Origin: Planctomycetaceae bacterium
Lineage (GTDB): Bacteria; Planctomycetota; SZUA-567
NCBI GenBank assembly: GCA_021203245.1
Contig: JAJQBO010000122.1
Span: forward strand, 1 to 35,537
DNA: 35,537 nt
Direction of reading: 5' to 3'
The notes under the pieces were generated by a model, which ran no database searches, was not told where the DNA came from, and saw only the letters and a program-made list of their open reading frames with translations. Below are positions 1 to 8,182 of this stretch, piece by piece. Within the stretch, counting starts at the first letter, position 1; every line of letters starts with the position of its first letter. The position numbers and the translations under genes were made by a program.

Positions 1-62
1 CCCGGCACAACCACACGCGTGCGCGCTGGTCCACGCTGCACCGCCGGGGTGACGTATGGGGA
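1..62. repeat. partial copy of interspersed repeat (distal part)
   Basis: This stretch aligns by eye over about 60 bases with 24794-24858. Both run from a CCCGGC start through a shared GCTGGTC block to the identical block GCCGGGGTGACGTATGGG and then GAGG. It is the distal part of the repeat found beside the inverted-repeat element at 24870-25035, cut by the window edge. No coding function is supported here. Confidence 0.55.
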
Positions 63-108
63 GGAATGGTACGGTGACCTCTCCCGTGTGGCCGTGGGGG
101 AGGTGCGA

Positions 109-136
109 TGGACTTCCTCCGCAGAATCCGTACAAT
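109..136 (+). promoter_or_regulatory. possible sigma70 promoter for the SIS-domain gene
   Basis: TGGACT and TACAAT are separated by 16 nt and end about 50 nt before the GTG start at 190. The -35 box matches four of six consensus positions. The call rests on these boxes only. Confidence 0.3.
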
Positions 137-189
137 CGTCGGATTACCGACGCCGCTCCGAAAACCTCTCTCTCTGGACAGGAGACACC

Positions 190-753
190 GTGGGACTCAA
201 AGCCGGGATCGGGACAATCCTCCACGAAGTGGAAACGCTGTTCGACCAGGTCGACGACGACGCCATGGCGCGTTTCGCCGGACGGGTGGCCGGCGTGGCC
301 GGCACCGTGTTCGTCGCCGGCGCGGGCCGGTCTGGTCTGTTGCTGCGCTGCTTTGCCATGCGCCTCATGCACATGGGCCGGGCGGTGCATATGGTCGGCG
401 ACGTCACCACGCCGGCGGCCCGTCAGGGCGACCTGCTCCTTATCGGCTCGGGCTCGGGCGAGACGGCCGGCCTGGCGGCGATGGCGTCCAAGGCGAAAGG
501 CCTGAGCCTGACCGTCCTCCTCGTCTCCGCCAACCGCGACTCGACCATCGGGCGGCTGGCCGACGACTGCCTCGTCCTTCCCGCCCCGACGCCCAAGTCG
601 GCCGGGACGACGACCGCCACCTCGGCCCAACCGATGGGCAATCTTTTCGAACAGGCGATGTTCCTGTTCTGCGAAGCGCTGGTCATGCAGATGATGGAGG
701 ACGGCGGACTGACATCGGCGCAGATGTTCGAACGACACGCCAACCTCGAATAA
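190..753 (+). CDS. SIS-domain isomerase, 6-phospho-3-hexuloisomerase-like
   Basis: A 187-residue single SIS-domain protein. Family members interconvert 3-hexulose 6-phosphate and fructose 6-phosphate in the cytoplasm, with hexulose-phosphate synthase, in formaldehyde fixation or ribose-phosphate supply. Visible marks are GAGRSG near residue 38, VGDVTTPA near residue 63, SGSGET near residue 80 and MGNLFEQ near residue 150; the length equals the usual 180-190. I chose the GTG at 190 because AGGAG ends 5 nt before it and because the extra upstream 57 codons do not look like this family. It is followed 8 nt later by ruvA, so they are probably co-transcribed. No synthase partner is present in the window, so the exact sugar phosphate is inferred; it could be another small SIS isomerase. 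Confidence 0.75.
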   Translation: MGLKAGIGTILHEVETLFDQVDDDAMARFAGRVAGVAGTVFVAGAGRSGLLLRCFAMRLMHMGRAVHMVGDVTTPAARQGDLLLIGSGSGETAGLAAMASKAKGLSLTVLLVSANRDSTIGRLADDCLVLPAPTPKSAGTTTATSAQPMGNLFEQAMFLFCEALVMQMMEDGGLTSAQMFERHANLE

Positions 754-761
754 GGAAAAGT

Positions 762-1334
762 ATGTACAACCATGTACGCGGCGTCCTGGTGCAAAAATCG
801 CCCTCCCGTATCGTCGTCGAGGCGGGCGGCGTCGGCTACGACATAACCATCCCCCTTTCGGCCTACCGCCGCCTTCCGGCGCAGGGCGCCGAGACGGTGG
901 TGCTGCTGCACCTGGTCGTCCGCGAGGACGAGATGCGCCTGATCGGCTTTGCCGAAGCGGAGGAACGGGAACTGTTCCGTCGCCTTATCGCCCTATCCGG
1001 CGTCGGTCCGTCGATGGCGTTGCAGATCCTTTCCGGCATGACGCCGCAGGAATTCCGCCTCGCGGTGGAGCGGCAGGACTCGGGCGCGCTGAAGAAAATC
1101 AAGGGGGTGGGCGACAAGACGGCGAAGCGCATCATCCTTGAACTCAAGGGCGCGAAAACCATCCTCACCTCCGGACCGGACGACGCCATGCCCGAAGGAT
1201 CGGCCGCCGAGGCGGTCGCCGCCCTCATGGCCCTGGGCCTGACCCAGAACGAGGCTATCGAACGGGTGGAAAAGGCGGTTGCGACACACCCGGACGCAGG
1301 CATCGAAGATCTCATCAAGGCGGCCCTGCGGTGA
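762..1334 (+). CDS. ruvA: Holliday junction branch-migration protein RuvA
   Basis: A 190-residue RuvA, the DNA-binding subunit that clamps four-way junctions and recruits the RuvB helicase during recombinational repair. The N-terminal OB fold starts MYNHVRGVLVQKSP and contains VVEAGGVGYDI. The two helix-hairpin-helix motifs are seen as LIALSGVGPSMALQIL near residues 72-87 and IKGVGDKTAKRIILEL near residues 108-123. The C-terminal UBA-like domain III, with ALMALGLTQNEA, is the RuvB contact. Length is normal. RuvB and RuvC are not adjacent. The stop overlaps the GTG start of the next gene. Confidence 0.95.
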   Translation: MYNHVRGVLVQKSPSRIVVEAGGVGYDITIPLSAYRRLPAQGAETVVLLHLVVREDEMRLIGFAEAEERELFRRLIALSGVGPSMALQILSGMTPQEFRLAVERQDSGALKKIKGVGDKTAKRIILELKGAKTILTSGPDDAMPEGSAAEAVAALMALGLTQNEAIERVEKAVATHPDAGIEDLIKAALR

Positions 1335-2548
1335 AGCGGATTGTCGTCATGGGAGCCGGACCGGCCGGACTGGCCGCGGCCATCCAGGCGGCGCGGCACG
1401 GCGCATCCGTGCGCCTGCTGGAACGGAACGACCAGCCTGGCAAAAAACTCCTCGTCACCGGCGGCGGTCACTGCAACGTGACAAACGCCCTGCCCCTTTC
1501 CGAATGGCCCGCCCGCTTCGGCCGGCGCGGCCACTTCATAACCCTAGCCCTCGACCTCCTGCCCCACCCCGCCCTGCGCGATTGGTTCGCCGCGCTCGGC
1601 CAGCCGCTGGCGTGCCGGGACGGCGGGCACTTTTTCCCCGAATCCAATTCCGCCAGGGCGGTCCGGGACGCCCTGGTAGGCGAAGCGAAACGGCTCGGCG
1701 TGCTGGTCGAGACCGGTTGCCGGGTCACCGACATCGCGGTACGGGACGGCGCGGTCCTGGCCGGAGGCGACGAATTTCCCTGCGACGCGGCCATCGTCAC
1801 CGGCGGCGGCAGGAGTTATCCCGGCACCAGCTCCACCTTCGACGGGGCGGCGATGGCGGAACGGCTCGGCCACCGCGTCAGCCCGCCGGTTCCGGGGCTG
1901 GTGGGACTGCGGACGCCCGACCTGCCGGACGACCTCGCCGGCATCGTCCTGCCGGACGCGCTGGTGCGGTTCCGGGAAAAAGGGTCCTCCGCCCGCGAAG
2001 GCAGGCGCGAACTTCTCCTCACCCACACCGGAATCTCGGGACCGGCGGTCCTCGACCTCTCGGCCTCGGTGGCGGCGGCGCTGGACAGGGGCGGCGCACA
2101 GGTCACGATAGCCTGGACGGCAGAATTGGAGACGGTTGGCTGGCTGGCCCGCCTCGACGCGTGGCGGCGGGAACGCGGCGAGCGCCCGGTCGCAACCCTG
2201 CTTCGGGACGCCCTCCCCGACCGGCTGGCCCGGTTCCTGTGCGAACGGTCCGGCCTTGCCGAAGCCGTCACCGCTGCGGCCCTGCCGGGAGCGGCGCGGG
2301 ATCGGCTGGCTGCGAACCTGGGGGCGTTCCCGGCGCGGATTACGGCGACCGAGGGCTGGGAGCGGGCGATGATCACCCGAGGCGGCGTGGACGTCCGGGG
2401 CGTCGACCCAAAGACCCTGGCGAGCAGGGTCGTGCCGGGACTGTATTTTGCGGGGGAAGTGCTGGACGTCGACGGCCCCTGCGGCGGCTTTAACCTGCAT
2501 TGGGCCTTGGCGAGCGGGGCATTGGCGGGCCAGTCGGCCGCGCGGTAA
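1331..2548 (+). CDS. HI0933/YhiN-family FAD-dependent oxidoreductase
   Basis: A 405-residue flavoprotein of the HI0933 (YhiN, BaiN-like) family, a cytoplasmic NAD(P)/FAD-dependent group whose substrates are mostly unknown. It starts at a GTG overlapping the ruvA stop (GTGA), so translation is coupled. Visible marks are the Rossmann FAD motif GAGPAG at residues 8-13, the family signature VTGGGHCNVTN near 43-53, a middle LLLTHTGISGPAVLDLS motif, and the C-terminal MITRGGVDV followed by GLYFAGEVLDVDGPCGGFN, which closes the FAD site. Length is typical. It ends 3 nt before the convergent mtaB stop. Some relatives act on bile acids or aminoacetone; nothing here favours either. Confidence 0.85.
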   Translation: MKRIVVMGAGPAGLAAAIQAARHGASVRLLERNDQPGKKLLVTGGGHCNVTNALPLSEWPARFGRRGHFITLALDLLPHPALRDWFAALGQPLACRDGGHFFPESNSARAVRDALVGEAKRLGVLVETGCRVTDIAVRDGAVLAGGDEFPCDAAIVTGGGRSYPGTSSTFDGAAMAERLGHRVSPPVPGLVGLRTPDLPDDLAGIVLPDALVRFREKGSSAREGRRELLLTHTGISGPAVLDLSASVAAALDRGGAQVTIAWTAELETVGWLARLDAWRRERGERPVATLLRDALPDRLARFLCERSGLAEAVTAAALPGAARDRLAANLGAFPARITATEGWERAMITRGGVDVRGVDPKTLASRVVPGLYFAGEVLDVDGPCGGFNLHWALASGALAGQSAAR

Positions 2549-2551
2549 CGC

Positions 2552-3799
2552 TTACGCCCTGACGGCCGTCAGCCCGGCTCCTTCGGCGGCGGTTACCGTG
2601 ATCGCAACGACATCGCCCGGGTCGGCCGGGTCGCCCTGGAGCGTGGTCGAGACATAGCGGTCGGTCAGGCCGGTGCCGGACTTTTCCATGAGGATGCGTT
2701 CCCGCATGCCGACGCAGGATGCGGCATAGCGTGCCGCCAGATCGTGGCCGACGGCGATGAGGGCGGATTTTCGTTCCTCGATGACGCGGTCGGGGCAGGT
2801 CTGTCGGAGGGACGCCGCCGGCGTGCCCTTCCGGGGGCTGAACAGAAACACATGCATCCGGCTGAACCCGGCCCTGCGGCACAGGTCAGCCGTGGCCCGC
2901 GCCGCCGCGTCGTCCTCGCCCGGAAAGCCGACAATGACGTCTGTCGTGACGGCCGGATTGACCAGCTCGCGCCGGAGCAACTCGACGCAGCGCATAAACC
3001 CGGCCGCATCGTAGCGCCTGCCCATGGCGGCGAGGATGGCGTCGTCGCCGGACTGGAGCGGCAGATGGACGTGCGGGCAGATCGCCGGGTGCGCCGCCAT
3101 GACGCCGACCAGCCGTTCGTCCAGGTGCGGCGGTTCCACCGATCCCAGCCGCAGGCGTTCCAGCCCCGGCAGGACGGCGAGGCGGGCGGCGACATCGGCC
3201 AGGCGCAATCCGTCGCTGTCGTAGGCCCCGATGTTGATGCCGGTCAGGACCAGTTCGCGGTGCCCGTTCGCGAGCAGGCGGCGGGCTTCGTCGAGAATCG
3301 CCGGGAGGGGCCGGCTCTCCGGCACGCCACGGGCATAGGGGACGGCGCAATAGGTGCAGAAGTTGTCGCAGCCGTCCTGAATCTTGATGAATGCCCGGGT
3401 ATGGCCGGCGAAGGCGGTGATGCCGAGGGCGAACCGATCCGCCGGTTCGGCCTCGACCGGCACGGCGTCCAGATCGGCTAGCAGCCTGGCGATGCTGTGT
3501 TTTTTCGCATTTGGCACCAGCACCGGCGGGACGGGGAGGTGGGGCCACTCTTCCCGCAAATCCACCCCGCAGCCGGTGACGACGACCCGCAGGCCCGGGT
3601 TCGCCCGCACCGTCTTGCGGATGGCGTTGCGGCACGACGCGCCGGCGCGGCCGGTCACGCCGCAGGTGTTGACGATAATGACCGCGGCTTCATCCGCCGT
3701 GACGGCCTCGACATGGCCGGCGGCGTGGAGGGATTCGCGGATTGCCTGGGATTCGTACTGATTTGACTTGCACCCGAATGTCTGCAAAAGATACTTCAT
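2552..3799 (-). CDS. mtaB: MtaB-type tRNA threonylcarbamoyladenosine methylthiotransferase
   Basis: A 415-residue radical-SAM methylthiotransferase, predicted to add the 2-methylthio group to t6A37 of tRNAs reading ANN codons. The N-terminal MTTase domain has its three cluster cysteines at 10 (FGCKSNQ), 46 (NTCGVTG) and 77 (VTGCGVD). The radical-SAM triad is C144, C148 and C151 in QDGCDNFCTYCAVPYARG. LPLQSGDD, VIVGFPGE and a C-terminal TRAM-like region (GMRERILMEKSGTGLTDRY) follow. FGCKSNQ and the CAVPYARG context favour MtaB over MiaB or RimO. It starts with ATGA overlapping the map stop, so the pair is translationally coupled. Confidence 0.88.
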   Translation of the reverse strand: MKYLLQTFGCKSNQYESQAIRESLHAAGHVEAVTADEAAVIIVNTCGVTGRAGASCRNAIRKTVRANPGLRVVVTGCGVDLREEWPHLPVPPVLVPNAKKHSIARLLADLDAVPVEAEPADRFALGITAFAGHTRAFIKIQDGCDNFCTYCAVPYARGVPESRPLPAILDEARRLLANGHRELVLTGINIGAYDSDGLRLADVAARLAVLPGLERLRLGSVEPPHLDERLVGVMAAHPAICPHVHLPLQSGDDAILAAMGRRYDAAGFMRCVELLRRELVNPAVTTDVIVGFPGEDDAAARATADLCRRAGFSRMHVFLFSPRKGTPAASLRQTCPDRVIEERKSALIAVGHDLAARYAASCVGMRERILMEKSGTGLTDRYVSTTLQGDPADPGDVVAITVTAAEGAGLTAVRA

Positions 3800-4545
3800 A
3801 AGCGGCGCGCGGTGGAGATTTCGGCGCCGTCGGCGCCAATGATCACCATCTCCTCGTAATGTCCGGCCAGCGCGCCGTCGGCGGTGGCGAAGGTCCAGCC
3901 ATCGTCCAGACGATGCACCAGCCCGTTGCCGGCGCTGAGAATGGGTTCGATGGCGATGACCATCCCTTCCCGCAGAACGCCCAGGTTGGAATGGTCCGCA
4001 TAATTGGGGACTTCCGGCGCTTCGTGGGTGCGGCGGCCGACCCCGTGGCCGCACAGCTCCTTGACGACGCGGAAGCCGTCCCTGCCGGCAACGTCCTGGA
4101 TGATGCGCCCCAGGTCGGTCAGGAGCATGCCCGGGACGGCCCTGGCGATGGCGGCTTCGCAGGCGCGGCGGGCGGTGTCGGCCAGCCGCCTGGCCGTCTC
4201 GTCCGGCGGATCGAGCAAGAGCATGCGGGTGGCGTCGGCGACATACCCCCGTTTGTCTGCGGTGAGGTCGAGTTTGACCAGATCGCCCTCGCGCAGCACC
4301 CGGTCGCCGGGAACGCCGTGGACCACCTCGTCGTTGACGCTGATGCACAGCCGGCCGGGGAAGCCATACTCCTTGCGGGGCGTGGCTTCGGCGCCCTGGG
4401 CGTGGAGCAGGCTGCCCGCCAGTTCGTCCAGTTCGGCGGTGGTCATTCCCGGTTGGGCGAAGGCGGCGAGATCGTTCAGGACCGAGGCGACTATCTCCCC
4501 GATAGCCAGAAGGCCAAGCCGGTCGTATGCGTTTTTAACTTGCAC
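3796..4545 (-). CDS. map: methionine aminopeptidase, type I
   Basis: A 249-residue peptidase M24A that removes the initiator methionine from new proteins. Five metal ligands are present in order: D93 (VKLDLT), D104 (VADATRM), H167 (CGHGVGRR), E200 (IEPIL) and E231 (GHYEEMVI). Substrate-site histidines are H76 (NDEVVHGVP) and H174. Length matches type I without an N-terminal extension. The GTG at 4545 is chosen because the product then begins VQVKNAYDRLGLLAIGEIV, where family members begin, and an AGGAG lies 11 nt upstream; the longer frame to 4629 adds a region that does not resemble the family. It is co-transcribed with mtaB and divergent from ribokinase. Confidence 0.9.
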   Translation of the reverse strand: MQVKNAYDRLGLLAIGEIVASVLNDLAAFAQPGMTTAELDELAGSLLHAQGAEATPRKEYGFPGRLCISVNDEVVHGVPGDRVLREGDLVKLDLTADKRGYVADATRMLLLDPPDETARRLADTARRACEAAIARAVPGMLLTDLGRIIQDVAGRDGFRVVKELCGHGVGRRTHEAPEVPNYADHSNLGVLREGMVIAIEPILSAGNGLVHRLDDGWTFATADGALAGHYEEMVIIGADGAEISTARRL

Positions 4546-4602
4546 GAGATGCGCCGCTCCTGCTCCAAGATACCCACCCGACCGCACCGTCGCGGCAGGG
4601 CA

Positions 4603-4631
4603 ACTATACCGCGACCGAAAGGGAAACACAA
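4603..4631 (-). promoter_or_regulatory. sigma70-type promoter for map-mtaB
   Basis: On the minus strand TTGTGT and TATAGT are separated by 17 nt. The predicted start of transcription is near 4596, about 50 nt before the GTG of map. Confidence 0.5.
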
Positions 4632-4736
4632 GGCGCCGGCGTGAAGGCAGTTCCGATTCCCGCGCCGCGCCGTCCGGAAAATGACGCTATTCCGGACCAT
4701 TCGCGAGGACTTACCATGGTTGAGAGGAGGAAATCC

Positions 4737-5663
4737 ATGCCTGGACACGTCGTCTTCGTCGGCAGCGCCAACGTCGATTTTGTCATGCGCACCCCCTTTA
4801 TCCCCCGCAAGGGGGAGAGCGTCAACGCGGGCCCGTTTCTCCAGTCCTTCGGCGGCAAGGGATCCAACCAGGCCCTGGCGGCGCGGCGGGCCGGCGCCGA
4901 CGTGACAGGCATCTTCACCCTCGGGGACGACGTGTTTTCCAAGGCCATCATGGACCTTTACCGGGAGGAAGGCGTCGACGCCCGCTACGTCCGCATGAAC
5001 CCGGGAGAACGCAGCGGCACAGGCATCATCCTCGTCGATCCCAACGGCGACAACCTGATCTGCACCTCTCTCGAAGCCAACGGCAGGATGACGCCGGAAC
5101 AGGTCGAGGCGGCGGAACCGGCGTTCCGGACGGCGTCCGTCCTTATGCTGCAGATGGAAGTGCCGGACGAAGCCAACCGCACGGCGATCGCCCTGGCGAA
5201 GCGGCACAGCGTCACCGTCATCCTCAATTACGCCCCCGCGTGCGAATCGAGCCTGCCGGTGGACCGGGACGTCGATATCCTGGTCGTCAACGAAAGCGAA
5301 GCGGAAAACCTCACCTCCATGCCGGTGTCGGGTCCCGAGGCGGCGGCGGTGGCGGCGCTGATGCTGGGCGCGAAGGGACCGGGGACGGTCATCATCACCC
5401 TGGGCGGCCAGGGAAGCGTCGTGTGCCACGACGGCGTTACCCGGCATTATCCTCCGATTCCGGTGGAGGTGGCGGATACGACGGCGGCGGGCGACAGTTA
5501 TTGCGGGGCCCTGGCCGCGACCCTGGCGGAAGGGATGGCATTGCCGGCGGCGATAGCCTATGCCACGGCGGCCGGGTCGTTATGCGTGGGGGTGGAAGGG
5601 GCGCTCCCCTCCCTGCCCCGGCGCGAGGCGATAGAAGCCTTTTTAACCCAACGGTTTTCGTAA
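4737..5663 (+). CDS. rbsK: ribokinase, PfkB family
   Basis: A 308-residue PfkB-family sugar kinase, best read as ribokinase (ATP plus D-ribose to ribose 5-phosphate). The N-terminal substrate signature is GSANVDFVMRTPFIPRKGE at residues 9-27 with FGGKGSNQALAARRAGADV at 38-56. The C-terminal ATP/anion-hole signature DTTAAGDSY at 247-255 contains catalytic D253. Length equals E. coli RbsK within a few residues. The ATG at 4737 is preceded by GAGGAGG at 4724-4730, while upstream ATGs lack a good site and add non-homologous residues. No ribose transporter lies beside it, so another pentose or a nucleoside is possible. Confidence 0.82.
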   Translation: MPGHVVFVGSANVDFVMRTPFIPRKGESVNAGPFLQSFGGKGSNQALAARRAGADVTGIFTLGDDVFSKAIMDLYREEGVDARYVRMNPGERSGTGIILVDPNGDNLICTSLEANGRMTPEQVEAAEPAFRTASVLMLQMEVPDEANRTAIALAKRHSVTVILNYAPACESSLPVDRDVDILVVNESEAENLTSMPVSGPEAAAVAALMLGAKGPGTVIITLGGQGSVVCHDGVTRHYPPIPVEVADTTAAGDSYCGALAATLAEGMALPAAIAYATAAGSLCVGVEGALPSLPRREAIEAFLTQRFS

Positions 5664-5680
5664 TTTGGCCGACATCGCAA

Positions 5681-5709
5681 TTGCGTCAAAACCCGGAATC
5701 CTGTACCAT
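5681..5709 (+). promoter_or_regulatory. possible promoter for the prepilin gene
   Basis: TTGCGT and TACCAT are separated by 17 nt and end about 28 nt before the prepilin ATG. The same TTGCGT -35 hexamer is seen in the promoter at 6429-6456. Confidence 0.35.
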
Positions 5710-5737
5710 TGCGGTATCGTAAGTCGGAGGAATCGTT

Positions 5738-6367
5738 ATGCGCGACACCAAGGGGTTTACCCTTATTGAACTGCTTATCGTGGTGGCGATCATCCTGATC
5801 ATCGCCGCCATCGCCATACCCAACCTGATGACCAGCTTTATCCGCGCCAACGAAAGCCACGCCGTGGACCGGTTGAAACGGTATGCGGAAGCCCAGCAAT
5901 CCTTCAAACGCGAAGGGTTAGGCCGCATTCCGGCCAACGCCTCCCCCGATGACGGCTATGCTGCCGACTACCGCATTCTTTATTACGGCGTCCGCGCGCC
6001 CCAGGCCGAAGCCGCCGATCCGGCCCCGCTGGCCTTGATTCCGAAAAGTTTCGCCGACGCCGCTGTCGCGCCCACCCTCGGCGGGACAAGCCCCTCCGGG
6101 GTCGAGTATGGCCAGCAGCACGAAGAACAGGGCTACCTGTACCTCAACCCCGCCCTCCCCGGCGGTGTGTCTGCCGAAGAATTTTACACAACCGATTTTG
6201 CGCTGGTGGCGGTGCCTGAACTGGCCAACAAGACCGGCGACCATATGTACTATGTTTCCGGAGACGGCTCGATTTGGCGGCGTTTACTGGAAAAAGGCAC
6301 CCCCTTTGCTTCCGCGGCCGAATACCCCACCCCCCTCGTCGATCCGTCAGGGTGGGAGCCGTATTAA
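5738..6367 (+). CDS. type IV pilin / type II secretion prepilin-like protein
   Basis: A 209-residue prepilin-like protein. MRDTKG is a six-residue leader ending in Gly. FTLIELLIVVAIILIIAAIAIPNL then follows as the processed N-terminal helix, with Glu at +5 (E11) as in class III/type IV prepilins; PilD-type cleavage between G6 and F7 is expected. The globular part is rich in Ala and Pro and contains a GYLYLNPALPGG segment and TDFALVAVP. GGAGG at 5726-5730 marks the start. No assembly genes (pilB, gspE, pilD) are adjacent, so it is an orphan minor pilin or pseudopilin; such orphans are common in PVC genomes. A GspA-like ATPase lies far downstream at 23831. Confidence 0.8.
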   Translation: MRDTKGFTLIELLIVVAIILIIAAIAIPNLMTSFIRANESHAVDRLKRYAEAQQSFKREGLGRIPANASPDDGYAADYRILYYGVRAPQAEAADPAPLALIPKSFADAAVAPTLGGTSPSGVEYGQQHEEQGYLYLNPALPGGVSAEEFYTTDFALVAVPELANKTGDHMYYVSGDGSIWRRLLEKGTPFASAAEYPTPLVDPSGWEPY

Positions 6368-6428
6368 TTGCGCGTTGATTTACCGCATCAACCAACCACT
6401 CGGTTTTATTTCGCACCGACTTAACCAT

Positions 6429-6456
6429 TTGCGTTACAAATCCGCCTGGCTATACT
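6429..6456 (+). promoter_or_regulatory. sigma70-type promoter for the receiver-HATPase gene
   Basis: TTGCGT and TATACT are separated by 16 nt, 42 nt before the ATG at 6498. Confidence 0.5.
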
Positions 6457-6497
6457 TCCTTTTTGCGTTCCCATTACAAAGGCATGAGGCCAATCTT

Positions 6498-7416
6498 ATG
6501 GTTACCAGGGAGGCGTCGAGTTGCGGCGCCATGGTTTTTGTCATTGAACACGACGAAGAGGAACGGGAAAACATCCGCAGGGCGGTCGAACGCACCGGGT
6601 GCACGGTCGTCCCCCTTGCCGGTGTCGACGCAGCCGCCAGCCTGCTGCAAAACCACGCCGCCTGCGACCTCATCGTTCTCTCCGCCGCCGCGATGGACAA
6701 CGATCCGGCCAGCTTCGACCGGCTCCAGGCCGCGGCCGAACAGCCGCCGCCGCCCATCATCCTCTACGGCGTCAACGCCGAAACCAGGGTGGTGCTGCAC
6801 TGCCTGACCAAGGGCGCGGCCGACTTTGTCGCCAAGCCGGCGGGAGAGGATGAACTCGTCCAGGCGGTCCAGAGCCTGGTTGAACACGACTGCCTGCGCG
6901 CCGACGCCTCGGATTCCGACGCCATCCGCGCCGACCGGCCGGTGGGGGGGGTGGATCGAACTCACCGCCAATTCCCGGCTCGAACAATTCCGCCGCCTGC
7001 AACGCTTCTCCGACGCCCTGTTTTCCAGCAACCTGCCGAAAAACGTCTGCGAAGATCTGAAAATGGCGGTCGAAGAGGTTGGCCGCAACGCAGTCGAATG
7101 GGGCAACCATTTCGACCCGGGCAAACAGGTCCAGATCAGCTACTGCTTTTTCGACGACCGCGTCATCATCAAGGTGGAGGACGAGGGCGAGGGTTTTGCC
7201 CACTCCGCCCTGCCCGACCCGACTAGGGACCCGGTCGGGACCATGAAACAGCGCGTCGATGCGGGCAAACGCCCGGGCGGGTATGGGGTGTTCCTCATCC
7301 ACAAGCTGGTGGACGAGACCATCTACAACGAAAAAGGCAATGTCGTGCTCCTGATCAAGTACCTGCCCGAGCAGGAAAAGGGGCAGATGGCGGAAGAAGC
7401 GAAAAGGTATTTCTAA
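6498..7416 (+). pseudogene. pseudo-receiver plus HATPase (anti-sigma/RsbW-like) protein, frame split at an 8-G run
   Basis: Two overlapping frames make one protein of about 305 residues. Residues 1-151 (6498 to about 6950) form a CheY-like receiver. Its acidic region is IEHDEEE, Lys113 (FVAKPAG) is present, but the phosphoacceptor position reads Ser62 (DLIVLS). From 6951 the next frame encodes an RsbW-like HATPase: N-box MAVEEVGRNAVEWGN, G1 box VEDEGEGF and G2 region GGYGVFLIHKLVD. The run of 8 G at 6944-6951 separates them; with 7 G the product reads PVGGWIELTANSR without a break. It may be a true frameshift, a phase-variable switch or a base-call error. A GAGG sits about 8 nt before the ATG. 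Such fusions work in partner-switching sigma-factor control. Confidence 0.7.
6944..6951 (+). repeat. homopolymer of eight G at the frame break
   Basis: Eight consecutive G in the linker between the receiver and HATPase domains. Seven would join the two frames. Confidence 0.85.
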
Positions 7417-8013
7417 ATGGCTGCATGGGCCGATGTATTCGACACCTCGGTGAAAAACCTGCTGGATGGACTCGACACCGAAGCGATTATGGCGCGGTAC
7501 GGCTGGGTCGAGGAATTTTCGCGCAGGGCGTCGGAACTGCTGTCGCCCGCCACCCTGGCAACCATGCCGCCGCACGAAATCTACGCCGCGCTGGATGCCA
7601 TCAACGCCCCCAAATGCCAGGTCCGCATGACCAACCTCGGCCGGGTGAACGACGCCGGCCAGGTGGTGGAAGGCATAACCGCGCTCCTCGCCAAACCAGG
7701 CGACTTCGCCGCCAAATACCGGGCAGGCAAAATCCCCCAGGCGGGAACGGTGACCTTGAGCCAAATCCTCTGCCTGGCGCGGCCCGACCGCTTCGCCATT
7801 CGCAACACCCCCTTCACCCGTGCCCTCGCCAAACAAATCCCCCTCTATTCGGCCAAGGCGCTGGATGAATTGGGCTATGAGGAATTCCTGGACATCTGCC
7901 GGGAACTGACCCGGGTGATGGTGGCCCGTTTCACCCGTGCGGGGCTGGGCGAATGGGCGAGCCGCTACCGCTTCCTCCTTCTCTACGCGCTCCTGGTGGT
8001 GCCGGTCCCGTAA
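7417..8013 (+). CDS. hypothetical protein
   Basis: A 198-residue protein I do not recognise. It begins directly after the stop of the signalling gene (TAAATG), so coupling is likely. It looks soluble and mostly helical, with no signal peptide. The middle (about residues 90-140) has the pattern KPGDFAAKYRAGKIPQ, then LSQILCLARPDRFAIRNTPFTRAL, which faintly recalls the accessory domain preceding McrB-like AAA modules, but no ATPase is present. The C-terminus is hydrophobic (FLLLYALLVVPVP), perhaps a buried helix. Position suggests a partner of the receiver-HATPase protein. Function unknown. Confidence 0.65.
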   Translation: MAAWADVFDTSVKNLLDGLDTEAIMARYGWVEEFSRRASELLSPATLATMPPHEIYAALDAINAPKCQVRMTNLGRVNDAGQVVEGITALLAKPGDFAAKYRAGKIPQAGTVTLSQILCLARPDRFAIRNTPFTRALAKQIPLYSAKALDELGYEEFLDICRELTRVMVARFTRAGLGEWASRYRFLLLYALLVVPVP

Positions 8014-8099
8014 ACCTCCCCCCTCTCGCGCCCGAATGGCCGCCCGGTTCGGCGCTACACTGTATTACAGACAACGGTCCATCGCCGTCACACCGGGCC

Positions 8100-8128
8100 T
8101 TGACCAGGGCCCATGGAAGCCATACACT
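8100..8128 (+). promoter_or_regulatory. sigma70-type promoter for the 8183 gene
   Basis: TTGACC and TACACT are separated by 17 nt, 54 nt before the GTG at 8183. Confidence 0.5.
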
Positions 8129-8182
8129 GGTTGACGCGGCAGCACAACGACGAGATCCGGCCGCCGCCATAGGGGGAACGAG

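Noticed and set aside
19-189. N-terminal extension of the SIS gene to the ATG-like start at 19
   Set aside because: No homology and it overlaps a repeat piece; the GTG at 190 has a proper ribosome-binding site and family start.
2744-3481. A 245-codon + strand frame over mtaB
   Set aside because: mtaB has all expected cysteines on the other strand; this is a shadow.
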